Assembly: GCA_024693285.1 (NCBI GenBank)
Contig: JAILLE010000038.1
Location: forward strand, 124,001 to 188,000
From: Bacteroidales bacterium
GTDB taxonomy: Bacteria; Bacteroidota; Bacteroidia; Bacteroidales; UBA932
DNA length: 64,000 nt
Direction of reading: 5' to 3'
Positions 16,883-26,270 of the stretch are shown here, one piece after another. The notes under the pieces were generated by a model that was given only the letters and a program-made list of their open reading frames with translations, did no database searches and was not told the origin of the DNA. A program made the position numbers and the translations under genes. Each line of letters starts with the position of its first letter. Position 1 is the stretch's first letter.

Positions 16883-19753
16883 ATGAGGAACGTAAGAATG
16901 GCGGCGGTATGCGCCGTGGCGCTCGCGGTTTTAGGCGGGCAGTTTTCCGGATGGGCTCAGAAGAAGCCTCTGGATCATAATGTCTATGACTCCTGGAAGA
17001 GTGTGTCGGGAGTAAGCAAGAGTGATGACGGACGAGTACTTGTCTGGAATGTGAATCCCCAGGAGGGAGACGGGACGCTTTACGTCCGGGCGAATGGATC
17101 GGAGCTTGCGGTCCCGAGAGGATATATGCCCAGATTGGATCCGAAAGGTAATTGGGTTGTGTGCCGGATCAAGCCTGAGTTCGCAAAGACGAGGCAGGAG
17201 CGGATCGACAAAAAGAGAAGGGAAGATCAATCTAAAGATACGCTTGCGGTGATTGATGTTACATCAATGACTATAAAGAAGTTCCCGAATATTGATTCTT
17301 TCTCTGTCGGAACGACTGGAATGCCTTTCATAGCGTATAAGTCAACCTGGAAGGAGGCCCCGAAAAAGCCCTCCAAATCCGGCCTTATACTCCTGACGCC
17401 CGGCACCTGGAAGGCCGACACATTAAAGAATATTGACAGATTCGTATTCAGCAATGACGGCTCGCTCCTGGCGCTGACCTCGAAAAAGGACAAGAAGGAC
17501 AGCCTGAGCGCGACAGCGATCATATTGGCAAGCTACTCCCCCGTCGGATCCGCCCCGGCAAAGAAGGGCAAAAAGGTCGCCCCGGTGGAGGTGAAACTCG
17601 CGCTGGACACCCTCCAGAAAGGTGCGCAGGAGTATTTCAGCCCGGCATTTGACGACGCCCAGAAGCAAATCGCCTTCCTTGCGACCGCAGACTCCAACAA
17701 GACCGGAAGCAAGAGATGCGCCATGTTCCTGGCCGGCTCACAGCCCGGCGGCAAGTGGGCAAGCAAGGAGCTGGTCCCTCAAGGAACGGTCGTGAAAGGC
17801 ACAAACGGATGGACCCTCACCGAGACCAGTGACCTTTACTTCACCCCTGACGGTCAGAGGATTATGACCGGCATCGCCCCGATCCGTCCCCCGAAGGACA
17901 CCACGATCGTGGACTTCGAGACCGCCCAGCTCGACATCTGGAATTGGGACGCTCCCTACACCCCGCCGCAGCAGAAAAAGCGTATCGACGCCACTCTGAG
18001 GAAGACATATCCGGCGGTCATCAACCTCAGCCAGTCCTCGAAATTAATCCCCCTCACGACCTCCGAGTTCGACAACGTGCGCCTGATCGCCGGAGGCAAG
18101 ACCGGCCTGGCTCTCTCAAGAGACAATTCTGAATATGTCGTCGAGTCGATGTGGTCCGACGGCAGCCTCGGAGATTTCGCACTTGTCAATATCAACGACG
18201 GCAGCCGCAAGACAATCGCCAAGGGATTCAATGTCAGCAGGTTCGACGTGTCACCTAAAGGCAAATACCTGATCTGGTTCGACCCTACCGACAGGAACTG
18301 GTACACCTATAATATCGCGACCGAAGCCAAAGCCAACCTGACCGGACAGACCGGAGTCGCCTTCTACACCGAGGATGACGACCACCCGACCAAGTATCCC
18401 GGACCTTACGAGTCCATACCCAAGTGGATCGAAGGCGACCAGGCCGTGCTTATCATCGACCGCTACGACGTCTGGAAGTTCGCTCCCGATGGCTCGAAGG
18501 CCGAGAACCTCACCAACGTTACCGGAAGGAATACCCATAACCGCTTCAGAGTCATCGACTTCCGTAGGGATGACCGCACCCCTAACGAGCGCCGTACCGG
18601 TGTCGTCAACGCCTGGAGCCCCAAGGAAAATCTCTACCTCAGCCTCCGCAACGAGGACGACCAGAAGAACGGCTACGGCTCTCTCAACCTCGCGAAGCCG
18701 GCAAAGACCCTGAAGTATTTCACCGACACCGTCACCTTCCAGAGCCCCGTAATGGGCCCCGACGGCAACATCGCCTACCTCAAGGGCAACTTCAGGCACC
18801 CGTTCGATCTGTATTCAACACCAGACTTTTTCGCCACGAGCCAGAAGCTCACAGCGATCAATCCCCAAATGGCCGACTACCGCTGGGGCAGCGCCAACCT
18901 CTTCGAGTGGAAGGCCTACGACGGCACCCCTCTGAAGGGACTCGTATTCATCCCCGACGGCATCAAGCCCGGCGAGAAACTGCCCGTGATGATCTATTTC
19001 TATGAGAAATATTCAGAGCAGCTCTACAACTATTGGGCGCCGGCGCCGAGCCGTTCGACCGTCAACTTAAGTTTCTATACTTCAAGGGGTTACATTGTGT
19101 TCGTCCCGGACATCGTCTATAAGGACGGCCACCCTGGCGAGAGCGCTTACAACTGCATCTGCTCCGGAGCTGAGGCTCTTTGCGAGAAGTATCCATTCGC
19201 CGACAAGACCAAGATGGCGATCCAGGGCCAGAGCTGGGGCGGTTACCAGACCGCATGGCTCGTCACCCGGACCAACATGTTCGCCGCCGCCGGAGCCGGA
19301 GCCCCTGTCAGCAACATGACCTCCGCTTATGGCGGAATCCGTTGGGAATCAGGTATGACAAGGGCCGGGCAGTACGAGCACGGCCAGAGCCGAATCGGCA
19401 AGACCCTGTGGGACGAGGGCGGCCTCGAGCTCTACCTCGAGAACTCCCCTATCTTCCATGCCGACAAGGTCGAGACGCCGCTGCTGATCATGCACAACGA
19501 CAACGACGGCGCCGTTCCGTGGTACCAGGGCATCGAATATTTCTCCGACCTGCGCCGCCTCGGGAAGCCCTGCTGGCTCCTTGAATATAATAACGAGGCC
19601 CACAACCTCGTCGAGAGGCGCAACTGCAAGGACCTCTCCAGGAGGCTCCAGCAGTTCTTTGACCACTATCTGAAGGGTGAGCCGATGCCCGCCTGGATGA
19701 AGACTGGCGTGCCGACCGACCGCAAGGGAGAGTATTTCGGCTTTGAATATTAA
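16883..19753 (+). CDS. S9 family peptidase (prolyl oligopeptidase-like)
   Basis: Signal-like N-term MRNVRMAAVCAVALAVLGGQFSGWAQ; catalytic AIQGQSWGGYQTAWL and late HNLVERRN. Track start (16346) rejected because it runs through repeats. Confidence 0.9.
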   Translation: MRNVRMAAVCAVALAVLGGQFSGWAQKKPLDHNVYDSWKSVSGVSKSDDGRVLVWNVNPQEGDGTLYVRANGSELAVPRGYMPRLDPKGNWVVCRIKPEFAKTRQERIDKKRREDQSKDTLAVIDVTSMTIKKFPNIDSFSVGTTGMPFIAYKSTWKEAPKKPSKSGLILLTPGTWKADTLKNIDRFVFSNDGSLLALTSKKDKKDSLSATAIILASYSPVGSAPAKKGKKVAPVEVKLALDTLQKGAQEYFSPAFDDAQKQIAFLATADSNKTGSKRCAMFLAGSQPGGKWASKELVPQGTVVKGTNGWTLTETSDLYFTPDGQRIMTGIAPIRPPKDTTIVDFETAQLDIWNWDAPYTPPQQKKRIDATLRKTYPAVINLSQSSKLIPLTTSEFDNVRLIAGGKTGLALSRDNSEYVVESMWSDGSLGDFALVNINDGSRKTIAKGFNVSRFDVSPKGKYLIWFDPTDRNWYTYNIATEAKANLTGQTGVAFYTEDDDHPTKYPGPYESIPKWIEGDQAVLIIDRYDVWKFAPDGSKAENLTNVTGRNTHNRFRVIDFRRDDRTPNERRTGVVNAWSPKENLYLSLRNEDDQKNGYGSLNLAKPAKTLKYFTDTVTFQSPVMGPDGNIAYLKGNFRHPFDLYSTPDFFATSQKLTAINPQMADYRWGSANLFEWKAYDGTPLKGLVFIPDGIKPGEKLPVMIYFYEKYSEQLYNYWAPAPSRSTVNLSFYTSRGYIVFVPDIVYKDGHPGESAYNCICSGAEALCEKYPFADKTKMAIQGQSWGGYQTAWLVTRTNMFAAAGAGAPVSNMTSAYGGIRWESGMTRAGQYEHGQSRIGKTLWDEGGLELYLENSPIFHADKVETPLLIMHNDNDGAVPWYQGIEYFSDLRRLGKPCWLLEYNNEAHNLVERRNCKDLSRRLQQFFDHYLKGEPMPAWMKTGVPTDRKGEYFGFEY

Positions 19754-19767
19754 TAAGTTAGAGCGCC

Positions 19768-20586
19768 CTACAGCATGTCAGCCAGTTTCTGGTAATACTG
19801 CTTGCTGACCGGGATCCGGCCGACGCCCTCCCGGATGAACTCAGTGTAGATAATCCCGTCCTTCCCCCGGCTCAGTAACCTGACATGCCGGGGGTTGACG
19901 TAATATGACCTGTGGCAGCGGACAAAGCCATGCTTCGCGGCATCCGCCTCAAAGCTTTTCATCGAGTTTCGCAGCTGGTAAACCTTGACTCTGTCATGCT
20001 CCAAATAATTGATTTTGATGTAGTTCTCGTCGGCGGCAATGAAGAGGATCGCTGACGGATCGATGGTCAGTTTGAGGCGCTTGTGCTCATCATAGAACTT
20101 AACCAGAGAATCCTCCGGTTCCTTCACGACATTCTCCAAATCGCTGCTCTTGTTAGCTATTATCCGGATTGTAATCGATATTATATAGGGATATATCAAG
20201 GTCAGGAGAATGATCCTGAACGAATAATTCAAGGCGGTGAAGTACGGCAGACCACCACTTTTCAAATAGAAGAGAGTTGAATACAGGGCGAAAAAGAAAG
20301 ACGTGACTAAAACTTCGCCAAGGCACCAGACGACATAATGCCACCACCGGAAAGGGACGTATTTATACAAAACGCTGAAAACAAGCCGGGTCAAAGCGAG
20401 CACTCCGGCCATAATACTGATCAGCATCAGCAGGTGGAAGGTCCAAGTCTTGCCTCCGACATTGAAGAAATCCTTGAACCCAAAGGGGCTGTAGACTAGT
20501 ATGAAAAAGAAGAAGAACGCTGGCAGTATGAAGGCGTACTTAACCTGGTTCCCGTAGCCTTTCGAGACTCTCAAAGTGGTGTCCAT
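19768..20586 (-). CDS. LytTR-domain transcriptional regulator with N-terminal membrane helices
   Basis: Four hydrophobic segments then ILFIAADENYIKINYLEHDRVKVYQLRNSMKSFE...FVRCHRSYYVNPRHV. Confidence 0.9.
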   Translation of the reverse strand: MDTTLRVSKGYGNQVKYAFILPAFFFFFILVYSPFGFKDFFNVGGKTWTFHLLMLISIMAGVLALTRLVFSVLYKYVPFRWWHYVVWCLGEVLVTSFFFALYSTLFYLKSGGLPYFTALNYSFRIILLTLIYPYIISITIRIIANKSSDLENVVKEPEDSLVKFYDEHKRLKLTIDPSAILFIAADENYIKINYLEHDRVKVYQLRNSMKSFEADAAKHGFVRCHRSYYVNPRHVRLLSRGKDGIIYTEFIREGVGRIPVSKQYYQKLADML

Positions 20587-20774
20587 AGCTTGATTTTATC
20601 CCTTTATACTATAGTGACTAAATCTAATATTCTTTAATTTAGTCACAAATATAGGCAGATTTTCCCGCCAAACAATAGATTAATCACTTTTTAATGGTAT
20701 CACGCCACAAGTGTTTCGTCACATGATTGCCTTTTATTATTTTTGTTCAGCAAGAAAACAAAAACGATACTATT

Positions 20775-21338
20775 ATGAAAACTTTCGAATACACTATCAG
20801 CTCAGACGCCGTCGCCAAGGATGGGATGGTGTCAGTGTCTTCTATATGTGGTTATATAGTCAATGCGGCCCACAGAGCCATGATGGATGAGGGATATCCT
20901 GGTTGCATGCTCTCCCGCTGCACTTTTGAGATCGATGAGAGGCCCAGAGAGGGCGAAGATATCAATATAATAGTCAATTCGGGGCTTAACAATATTGTTA
21001 CACTCCTAAACAGAAGTGTTTCAATTACTGATAATGAGGGATATGAGATCGGAAGAGCATCTATCGAGTGGTTGATGCCTGACGCAGGCCGAAGGGGGCT
21101 TGTCCCGGCCAATCCTTCCCGTGTGACACGCCGTTTCATCAATAAATTCCATGGAATATTCCCTGACATCGACGGATCAGCGGGACTTCAGCTCAGGATT
21201 GACATGGATTTCAAGGACGGAGCCAAAGATTGCAATGACTTCTCTGTCGCTTTGAAGAAGATTTGCGACTCGCAGTACTTCTTCCTCGCGCGTTCCGGCG
21301 CCGAAACCCTCTGTCGCGCCATGTTGCAGACAGCGTAA
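20775..21338 (+). CDS. acyl-ACP thioesterase-like protein
   Basis: MKTFEYTISSDAVAKDGMVSVSSICGYIVNAAHRAMMDEGYPG...; weak hotdog-like similarity by eye. Confidence 0.5.
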   Translation: MKTFEYTISSDAVAKDGMVSVSSICGYIVNAAHRAMMDEGYPGCMLSRCTFEIDERPREGEDINIIVNSGLNNIVTLLNRSVSITDNEGYEIGRASIEWLMPDAGRRGLVPANPSRVTRRFINKFHGIFPDIDGSAGLQLRIDMDFKDGAKDCNDFSVALKKICDSQYFFLARSGAETLCRAMLQTA

Positions 21339-21378
21339 TCCATCGGGATGGGATCCTTTTATATTCATAGAAAAAAAT

Positions 21379-21411
21379 AGGCCGGCACCTCTGAAAGATG
21401 CTGGCCTTTAA
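21379..21411. terminator. bidirectional intrinsic terminator between convergent genes
   Basis: aggccggca-cctctgaaaga-tgctggcct followed by tta, preceded by aaaaaaat. Confidence 0.7.
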
Positions 21412-21430
21412 TAATTCTATTCGTTTAAGT

Positions 21431-22339
21431 TTATTTCACTTTCTTTATTGAGGCTGCTCTGCTGATCGAGATGACATCAACCTTGACATCGGGGTTGTCC
21501 TTGTAGCGGAGGTTCGAGCCACCGGTCAGGTCAACGGCCACATCGTACAGAGCATTCAGCTCGCAATACCCTGCCCCGGACATAGAGACCTTGGCGTTGT
21601 CGGTCACACAGTCGTAAGTCTCAAGTTTGACCGCTCCGGAACCGAGGAGCTTCAAAGATTCGGCGCTTCCTTTGACTGAGAACACAGAAGCTCCTGAGGC
21701 GTCGACTTTGATCTCGCCATAATCTCCTGTGTGATATGCCTTTGCGGCGCCACTCAGTTCCTCTGAGATTATCCTGGCATCCATGTCAAGGTCACATCTC
21801 GAAGCTCCACCCGCATCGATATAGGCCTTGTCAAATGTTCCGGTGAGGCGGATATTCGCTGCTCCACCCAGTTCCATATTAAGCTCGCTTCCGGACAGAT
21901 CAATTCGGGTAACTCTCGCAGCGCCAGATAGTTCCATCTTGAAAGGACGGTTTCCGGTGTCGAAGAAATCTTCGCAATAGAGCTTCGTCGCTCCGGACAT
22001 TTCGAGGGAATACAGGGCCGGCATAGCGATCGTGGCGACGACCTCTCCTCCCTTTATCCTGCGGGTGATACGGTCGGGCAAATTCTTAAGGCCGATAGAG
22101 AGTTCGCCTCCGCTGACTCTGACGCTGAGGTAAGGCTCGTATTCGGCCGGGAGAGTGACACTGACTTTCCAGTTGTTTGACTTTTTCAGTTCGACCTGCA
22201 CGATTCCGCTGACGTCAATGCCGGTGAAGTTTTTAAAGTCAAAATTCTTGGTCACGTCCGCGGCGATAACCTCGGGAATCGCCGCCACAGACACGGTGGC
22301 CAAAGCGATTAACGCACAAACAAATCTGCTAATTTTCAT
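21431..22339 (-). CDS. head GIN domain (DUF2807) protein
   Basis: Repeated ELSGAAR/DASGAS beta-helix pattern after a signal peptide; KNFDFKNFTGIDVSGIVQVELKKS. Confidence 0.85.
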   Translation of the reverse strand: MKISRFVCALIALATVSVAAIPEVIAADVTKNFDFKNFTGIDVSGIVQVELKKSNNWKVSVTLPAEYEPYLSVRVSGGELSIGLKNLPDRITRRIKGGEVVATIAMPALYSLEMSGATKLYCEDFFDTGNRPFKMELSGAARVTRIDLSGSELNMELGGAANIRLTGTFDKAYIDAGGASRCDLDMDARIISEELSGAAKAYHTGDYGEIKVDASGASVFSVKGSAESLKLLGSGAVKLETYDCVTDNAKVSMSGAGYCELNALYDVAVDLTGGSNLRYKDNPDVKVDVISISRAASIKKVK

Positions 22340-22382
22340 GACTTTATACTTTATAATTTAAATTAATATATCAAATGGAAAT

Positions 22383-22877
22383 CTACTTTATCCTTCCTAT
22401 CTTTTCAATGCCTTCGAGGAGGTCGGAATAGTATTCTTTCAGGATCAAAGCTCTCTCCTCCTCACCCATTTCTTCGGGTAGCTGGTCAATCATCGGGATT
22501 GTCTCTTCAGCGATTGTCATCAGCTGCGCTTCCTTTGATCCGTCCATATCGGTCATCAGGATGTCCGAATACATCACAGCCATCTGGTCGTAATAAGCCT
22601 GGCAGATTGAGGCTTGATCCTCAGGAATATCGGCGAACCAATCCTTCTGGCTAGAGGTCGGTTGGTTAATGAATATCGCGACCGCCGCCACAGCCGCAGC
22701 GACACCAGCGATCGCGGTCCACCACCAGACCTTGGCGTGCCTTTGGCCTGGTTGCTGGGCCGGCCTCTCTTCCAGCCCCGCCAGTTTCGCCTCGAACCTC
22801 TCGAGATGTCCCTCCGGAAGCTCCTGATCATCAAAAGCTTCCAAATTCTGCTTAATGTATTCCTCTAAATTAGACAT
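22383..22877 (-). CDS. putative anti-sigma factor / membrane-anchored protein cotranscribed with the ECF sigma
   Basis: Single TM (VWWWTAIAGVAAAVAAVAIFI), directly downstream of the sigma factor gene. Confidence 0.6.
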   Translation of the reverse strand: MSNLEEYIKQNLEAFDDQELPEGHLERFEAKLAGLEERPAQQPGQRHAKVWWWTAIAGVAAAVAAVAIFINQPTSSQKDWFADIPEDQASICQAYYDQMAVMYSDILMTDMDGSKEAQLMTIAEETIPMIDQLPEEMGEEERALILKEYYSDLLEGIEKIGRIK

Positions 22878-23424
22878 ATTCGATAACATTCATTTCTTTC
22901 AACCTTGCCGCCAGCACTTTCCTGGCCCTTGAAAACTGCGTCCGCAGTGCTCCTGCGCTAGTGCCGGTCAAACCGCTGATCTCCTCATAATCGAGCCCCT
23001 CGATAAGCACCAAAGTCAATATAATCCTATATGAATCAGGAAGTTCCCTAATCGCATCCTTGATTTTTTGAATCCCCATCCCAGAGTTCGCACCCGCCTG
23101 ATCATCTTCTACTGATTCTGAATGTTCCTCCTTCCCTGCGGCTTCATATTCCTCAAAGAACAACCTCTCCCTTTTCCGTCTCCGGACCGCATCAATCGAC
23201 GCCCTGACACAGGTTCTGAACAACCATGCCGCCATCTTTCCTTCCTGCCAAACGCCCTCTTTCTCTTGGCGGCCTTCCATCTCCTGCCGGAAGAACTTCA
23301 GCACAGTGTCCTGCATAATCTCCTCAGCCTCCCCTGAATCGCCGACAATCCTCAAGCTGACATTGAACAACTTGCGTGAATATCTCTTGTAAATATCTAT
23401 GCACTCTTCCCGTGTCATCGGCAT
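22870..23424 (-). CDS. ECF RNA polymerase sigma factor
   Basis: MPMTREECIDIYKRYSRKLFNVSLRIVGDSGEAEEIMQDTVLKFF...LPDSYRIILTLVLIEGLDYEEISGLTGTSAGALRTQFSRARK. Confidence 0.92.
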   Translation of the reverse strand: MPMTREECIDIYKRYSRKLFNVSLRIVGDSGEAEEIMQDTVLKFFRQEMEGRQEKEGVWQEGKMAAWLFRTCVRASIDAVRRRKRERLFFEEYEAAGKEEHSESVEDDQAGANSGMGIQKIKDAIRELPDSYRIILTLVLIEGLDYEEISGLTGTSAGALRTQFSRARKVLAARLKEMNVIEYV

Positions 23425-23644
23425 TCTAATCTCTCGCGGAACCGTCCTTCGTGGAGCCCATCCTTTTTCCGGCTCCCATCTAATAAACGAAAACTTTCCC
23501 GCATTGTTACACCTCCCCCACAACTTTTTCACACTTTCCAGCATCTGAATCAATTCCCCCCGGCTTTCCGCATCTTAACCGCCCTTCTCATATTCACCTC
23601 CCTCTGTTCCATTTTCCCGCCAATTTCTCCGCCACCCTTCGCCA

Positions 23645-24023
23645 GGTGGTGCTAAAAACGGGACACCGGGCGGGGTTCAGCGGGGATTCCGGGACAGGTG
23701 GTGCTGAAAATGGGACACCGGGAGAGGTTTGGAGAGGGTTCAGCGGAGAAATATATCGTGGAAGGGCGGGGCGGTGGGGCCGCTGCCCTTAGGCCGTACT
23801 CAGCCGCAGCGAGCCCTAAGCGAAGCGGAAGGGCGATGCGAGAATGGACGCGGCCGGGGGCAGGCGGCACGCCGCACACACAGCACCGGGACAGGTGGGG
23901 CGGAAAACGGGACACCGGGCACAGTTCGGCAGGGATTTCGGGACAGGTGGTGCAGAAAACGGGACACTGGGAGAGGTTTGGAGAGGGTTCAGCGGGGAAA
24001 TATATCGTGGAAGGGCGGGGCGG
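23645..24023 (+). repeat. REP-like cluster L3 with an 84-bp direct repeat (23691-23774 / 23940-24023)
   Basis: gggacaggtgg.gc.gaaaa.gggacac.ggg copies; duplicated gagaggtttggagagggttcagcgg(a/g)gaaatatatcgtggaagggcggggcgg. Confidence 0.9.
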
Positions 24024-24100
24024 CAGGTGAAACGAAAATGGACAGACCCTGGGGCCTGTCCGGAACAAATATATAAAAGTATTTGGACAATATTTCAAAC

Positions 24101-24466
24101 TCAGGCGTCGCCACCATCATCATCACCGCCGTACTGGGAGATGTTGTCGTCCGGCAGCGTAGACTCGGCCGAAGCATCAGCAGAGGATCCCGCGACCTCC
24201 TCATTCTCAGCATCTTCCTCACCCTCAAGCCAACGCTCGAGAGCCTCAGCGTCATCAGTCTTAAGCTTGATCTTCACCAAGTAGATCGAATCAGGAGTCT
24301 CGATCGTCACAGCATTGAACGGAGTTCCGTCCGGCTTGGTATATTTGACGAGGTCCGGCAGATAATCGCTGAACCCCTTGGGATACTTCTCATTAAACAC
24401 GGCGGCCAATTCCTCCGACATGTTCTCAAAGCTAACCACGTGCCTCTTCCTTGAATCTGGATTCAT
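24101..24466 (-). CDS. hypothetical protein with acidic C-terminus
   Basis: MNPDSRKRHVVSFENMSEELAAVFNEKYPKGFSDYLPDLVKY... Confidence 0.7.
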   Translation of the reverse strand: MNPDSRKRHVVSFENMSEELAAVFNEKYPKGFSDYLPDLVKYTKPDGTPFNAVTIETPDSIYLVKIKLKTDDAEALERWLEGEEDAENEEVAGSSADASAESTLPDDNISQYGGDDDGGDA

Positions 24467-24527
24467 ATTCTTACAACTATTAGCGGTGCAATAATAAGTC
24501 TTTTTTCTTAATCGCGACACATATCCG

Positions 24528-26252
24528 CTACTTTTTTCTGAAGAAAAATGATTTCTGCCGCTTCTTACGCTCCGGATCCCTCTCCACAAAGACCGGACGC
24601 ATGGTCCGAGGATCCAATCCTGTGTAGTACATGACCGACGAAGTCGTCATCGGAGTGGGAGTGAAATCCTGCACCTGATCCATGAATATTCCACGCAACG
24701 CCGGATGCCTAGACAGGTTCTCCATGTCCTTCATCGTGCAGCCCGGATGGGATGAGATGAAATACGGCACGATTCCGGTACGCCTGCCGTTCTCCCGGCA
24801 GATCTTATCGAACTCAAAGCGAAGCCTCTCAAAAAGCTTGAACGAAGGCTTTCCGAGATACTGAAGCACCTTATCCTCAGTGTGTTCCGGAGCCACCTTG
24901 AGTCGTCCGGAAGTATGGTCAAGCACCAGGGTCCTCAAATATGGCCTGGAAGTCTCATCCACAAATCCCTCAGGAGTCAGGAACAGGTCGTAGCGTATGC
25001 CGCTGCCTATGTATGAGTGACGCACTCCCGGAACGGCGTCCACCGCCTTGTAAAGCTCCAGCAACTTGGCGTGCGAGCGATTCATATTCGGGCACACCGC
25101 GGGGAAAAGGCAGGACTTGCGGCGGCAAACAGCGCATTTCGAGGGGTCCTTCCCTGTCATCATGTACATATTCGCCGTCGGAGCGCCAAGATCGGAGATA
25201 TTCCCAGAGAATTCAGGCATAGCGGCAAGCTTACGCACCTCAGCCACAATGGATTCCTTCGAGCGGGACTGGATGAATTTCCCCTGATGGGCAGCGATAG
25301 TGCAGAAATTGCAGCCTCCGAAGCAGCCCCGGTGCGTGATGATCGAATCCTTGATCATGTCGTAAGCCGGGATCCGCTTCCCACGGTACCGAGGGTGCGG
25401 GAGCTTGGTAAAGGGAAGATCCCAGAAGGAGTCCATTTCCTCGGTCGTGGACGGCGGCTGTGGCGGGTTGACTTGGACGTACCCGTCCCCGACCGGCTCC
25501 ACCAACACCTTGGCATGCAGCATGTTAGCGTTGGTCTCAATCAGATGGAAGTTCTCAGCGACAGCCTTTTTATCATGCAGACATTCTTCGTAAGACTTCA
25601 AAACCAGAGCATCAGATGAACCCTTGAAATGGCCGCTCATCTTGAACGCTATCTGCGGGATCTGGCGAATCTGATGCGGGCTGCGGCGGTCCTCGATGGC
25701 CTTTGTCAGCTCCAGCATCGTCTTCTCCCCCATCCCATAGCAAAGGTAGTCAGCCGGGCACCATTCCAGTATAGACGGAAGCAGCTCATCCTTCCAATAG
25801 TCGTAATGGGTGAGCCGCCGCAGCGAGGCCTCGACTCCACCAATCACGACCGGAATATCAGGATAAAGTTCCTTCAGGATTCGGGAATATACGCTTACAG
25901 CGTAGTCAGGACGGGCTCCAGCCTTACCCTCGGGGGTGTAGGCGTCGTCGTGGCGCAAACGCTTACCTGCGGTGTAGTGGTTGACCATGGAGTCCATGGC
26001 CCCGGAATTAACCGCGAAATACAGGCGTGGGGCGCCTAGTTTCTTGAAATCCCTGAGGTCATCCCTCCAGTTGGGTTGCGGCACCACAGCGACCCTGTAA
26101 CCGAACTTCTGCAGCCAGCGGGATATGCAGGCCGTTCCGAAGGACGGATGGTCAACATACGCGTCCCCCGTGAAGAAGATGACGTCGATGTAGTCCCATC
26201 CGAGGGCCTCGACCTCCTTCTTCGACGTCGGAAACATGTAATCTGGCGCCAT
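24528..26252 (-). CDS. YgiQ family radical SAM protein
   Basis: SIITHRGCFGGCNFCTIAAHQGKFIQSRSKESI and YgiQ N-term MFPTSKKEVEALGWDYIDVIFFTGDAYVDHPSFG. Confidence 0.95.
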   Translation of the reverse strand: MAPDYMFPTSKKEVEALGWDYIDVIFFTGDAYVDHPSFGTACISRWLQKFGYRVAVVPQPNWRDDLRDFKKLGAPRLYFAVNSGAMDSMVNHYTAGKRLRHDDAYTPEGKAGARPDYAVSVYSRILKELYPDIPVVIGGVEASLRRLTHYDYWKDELLPSILEWCPADYLCYGMGEKTMLELTKAIEDRRSPHQIRQIPQIAFKMSGHFKGSSDALVLKSYEECLHDKKAVAENFHLIETNANMLHAKVLVEPVGDGYVQVNPPQPPSTTEEMDSFWDLPFTKLPHPRYRGKRIPAYDMIKDSIITHRGCFGGCNFCTIAAHQGKFIQSRSKESIVAEVRKLAAMPEFSGNISDLGAPTANMYMMTGKDPSKCAVCRRKSCLFPAVCPNMNRSHAKLLELYKAVDAVPGVRHSYIGSGIRYDLFLTPEGFVDETSRPYLRTLVLDHTSGRLKVAPEHTEDKVLQYLGKPSFKLFERLRFEFDKICRENGRRTGIVPYFISSHPGCTMKDMENLSRHPALRGIFMDQVQDFTPTPMTTSSVMYYTGLDPRTMRPVFVERDPERKKRQKSFFFRKK

Positions 26253-26270
26253 TTCCTTCGACAGGGAGTC

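Noticed and set aside
23698-24284. Several overlapping ORFs across repeat cluster L3
   Set aside because: Low-complexity translations of the GC-rich repeats in multiple frames; no consistent gene signal.
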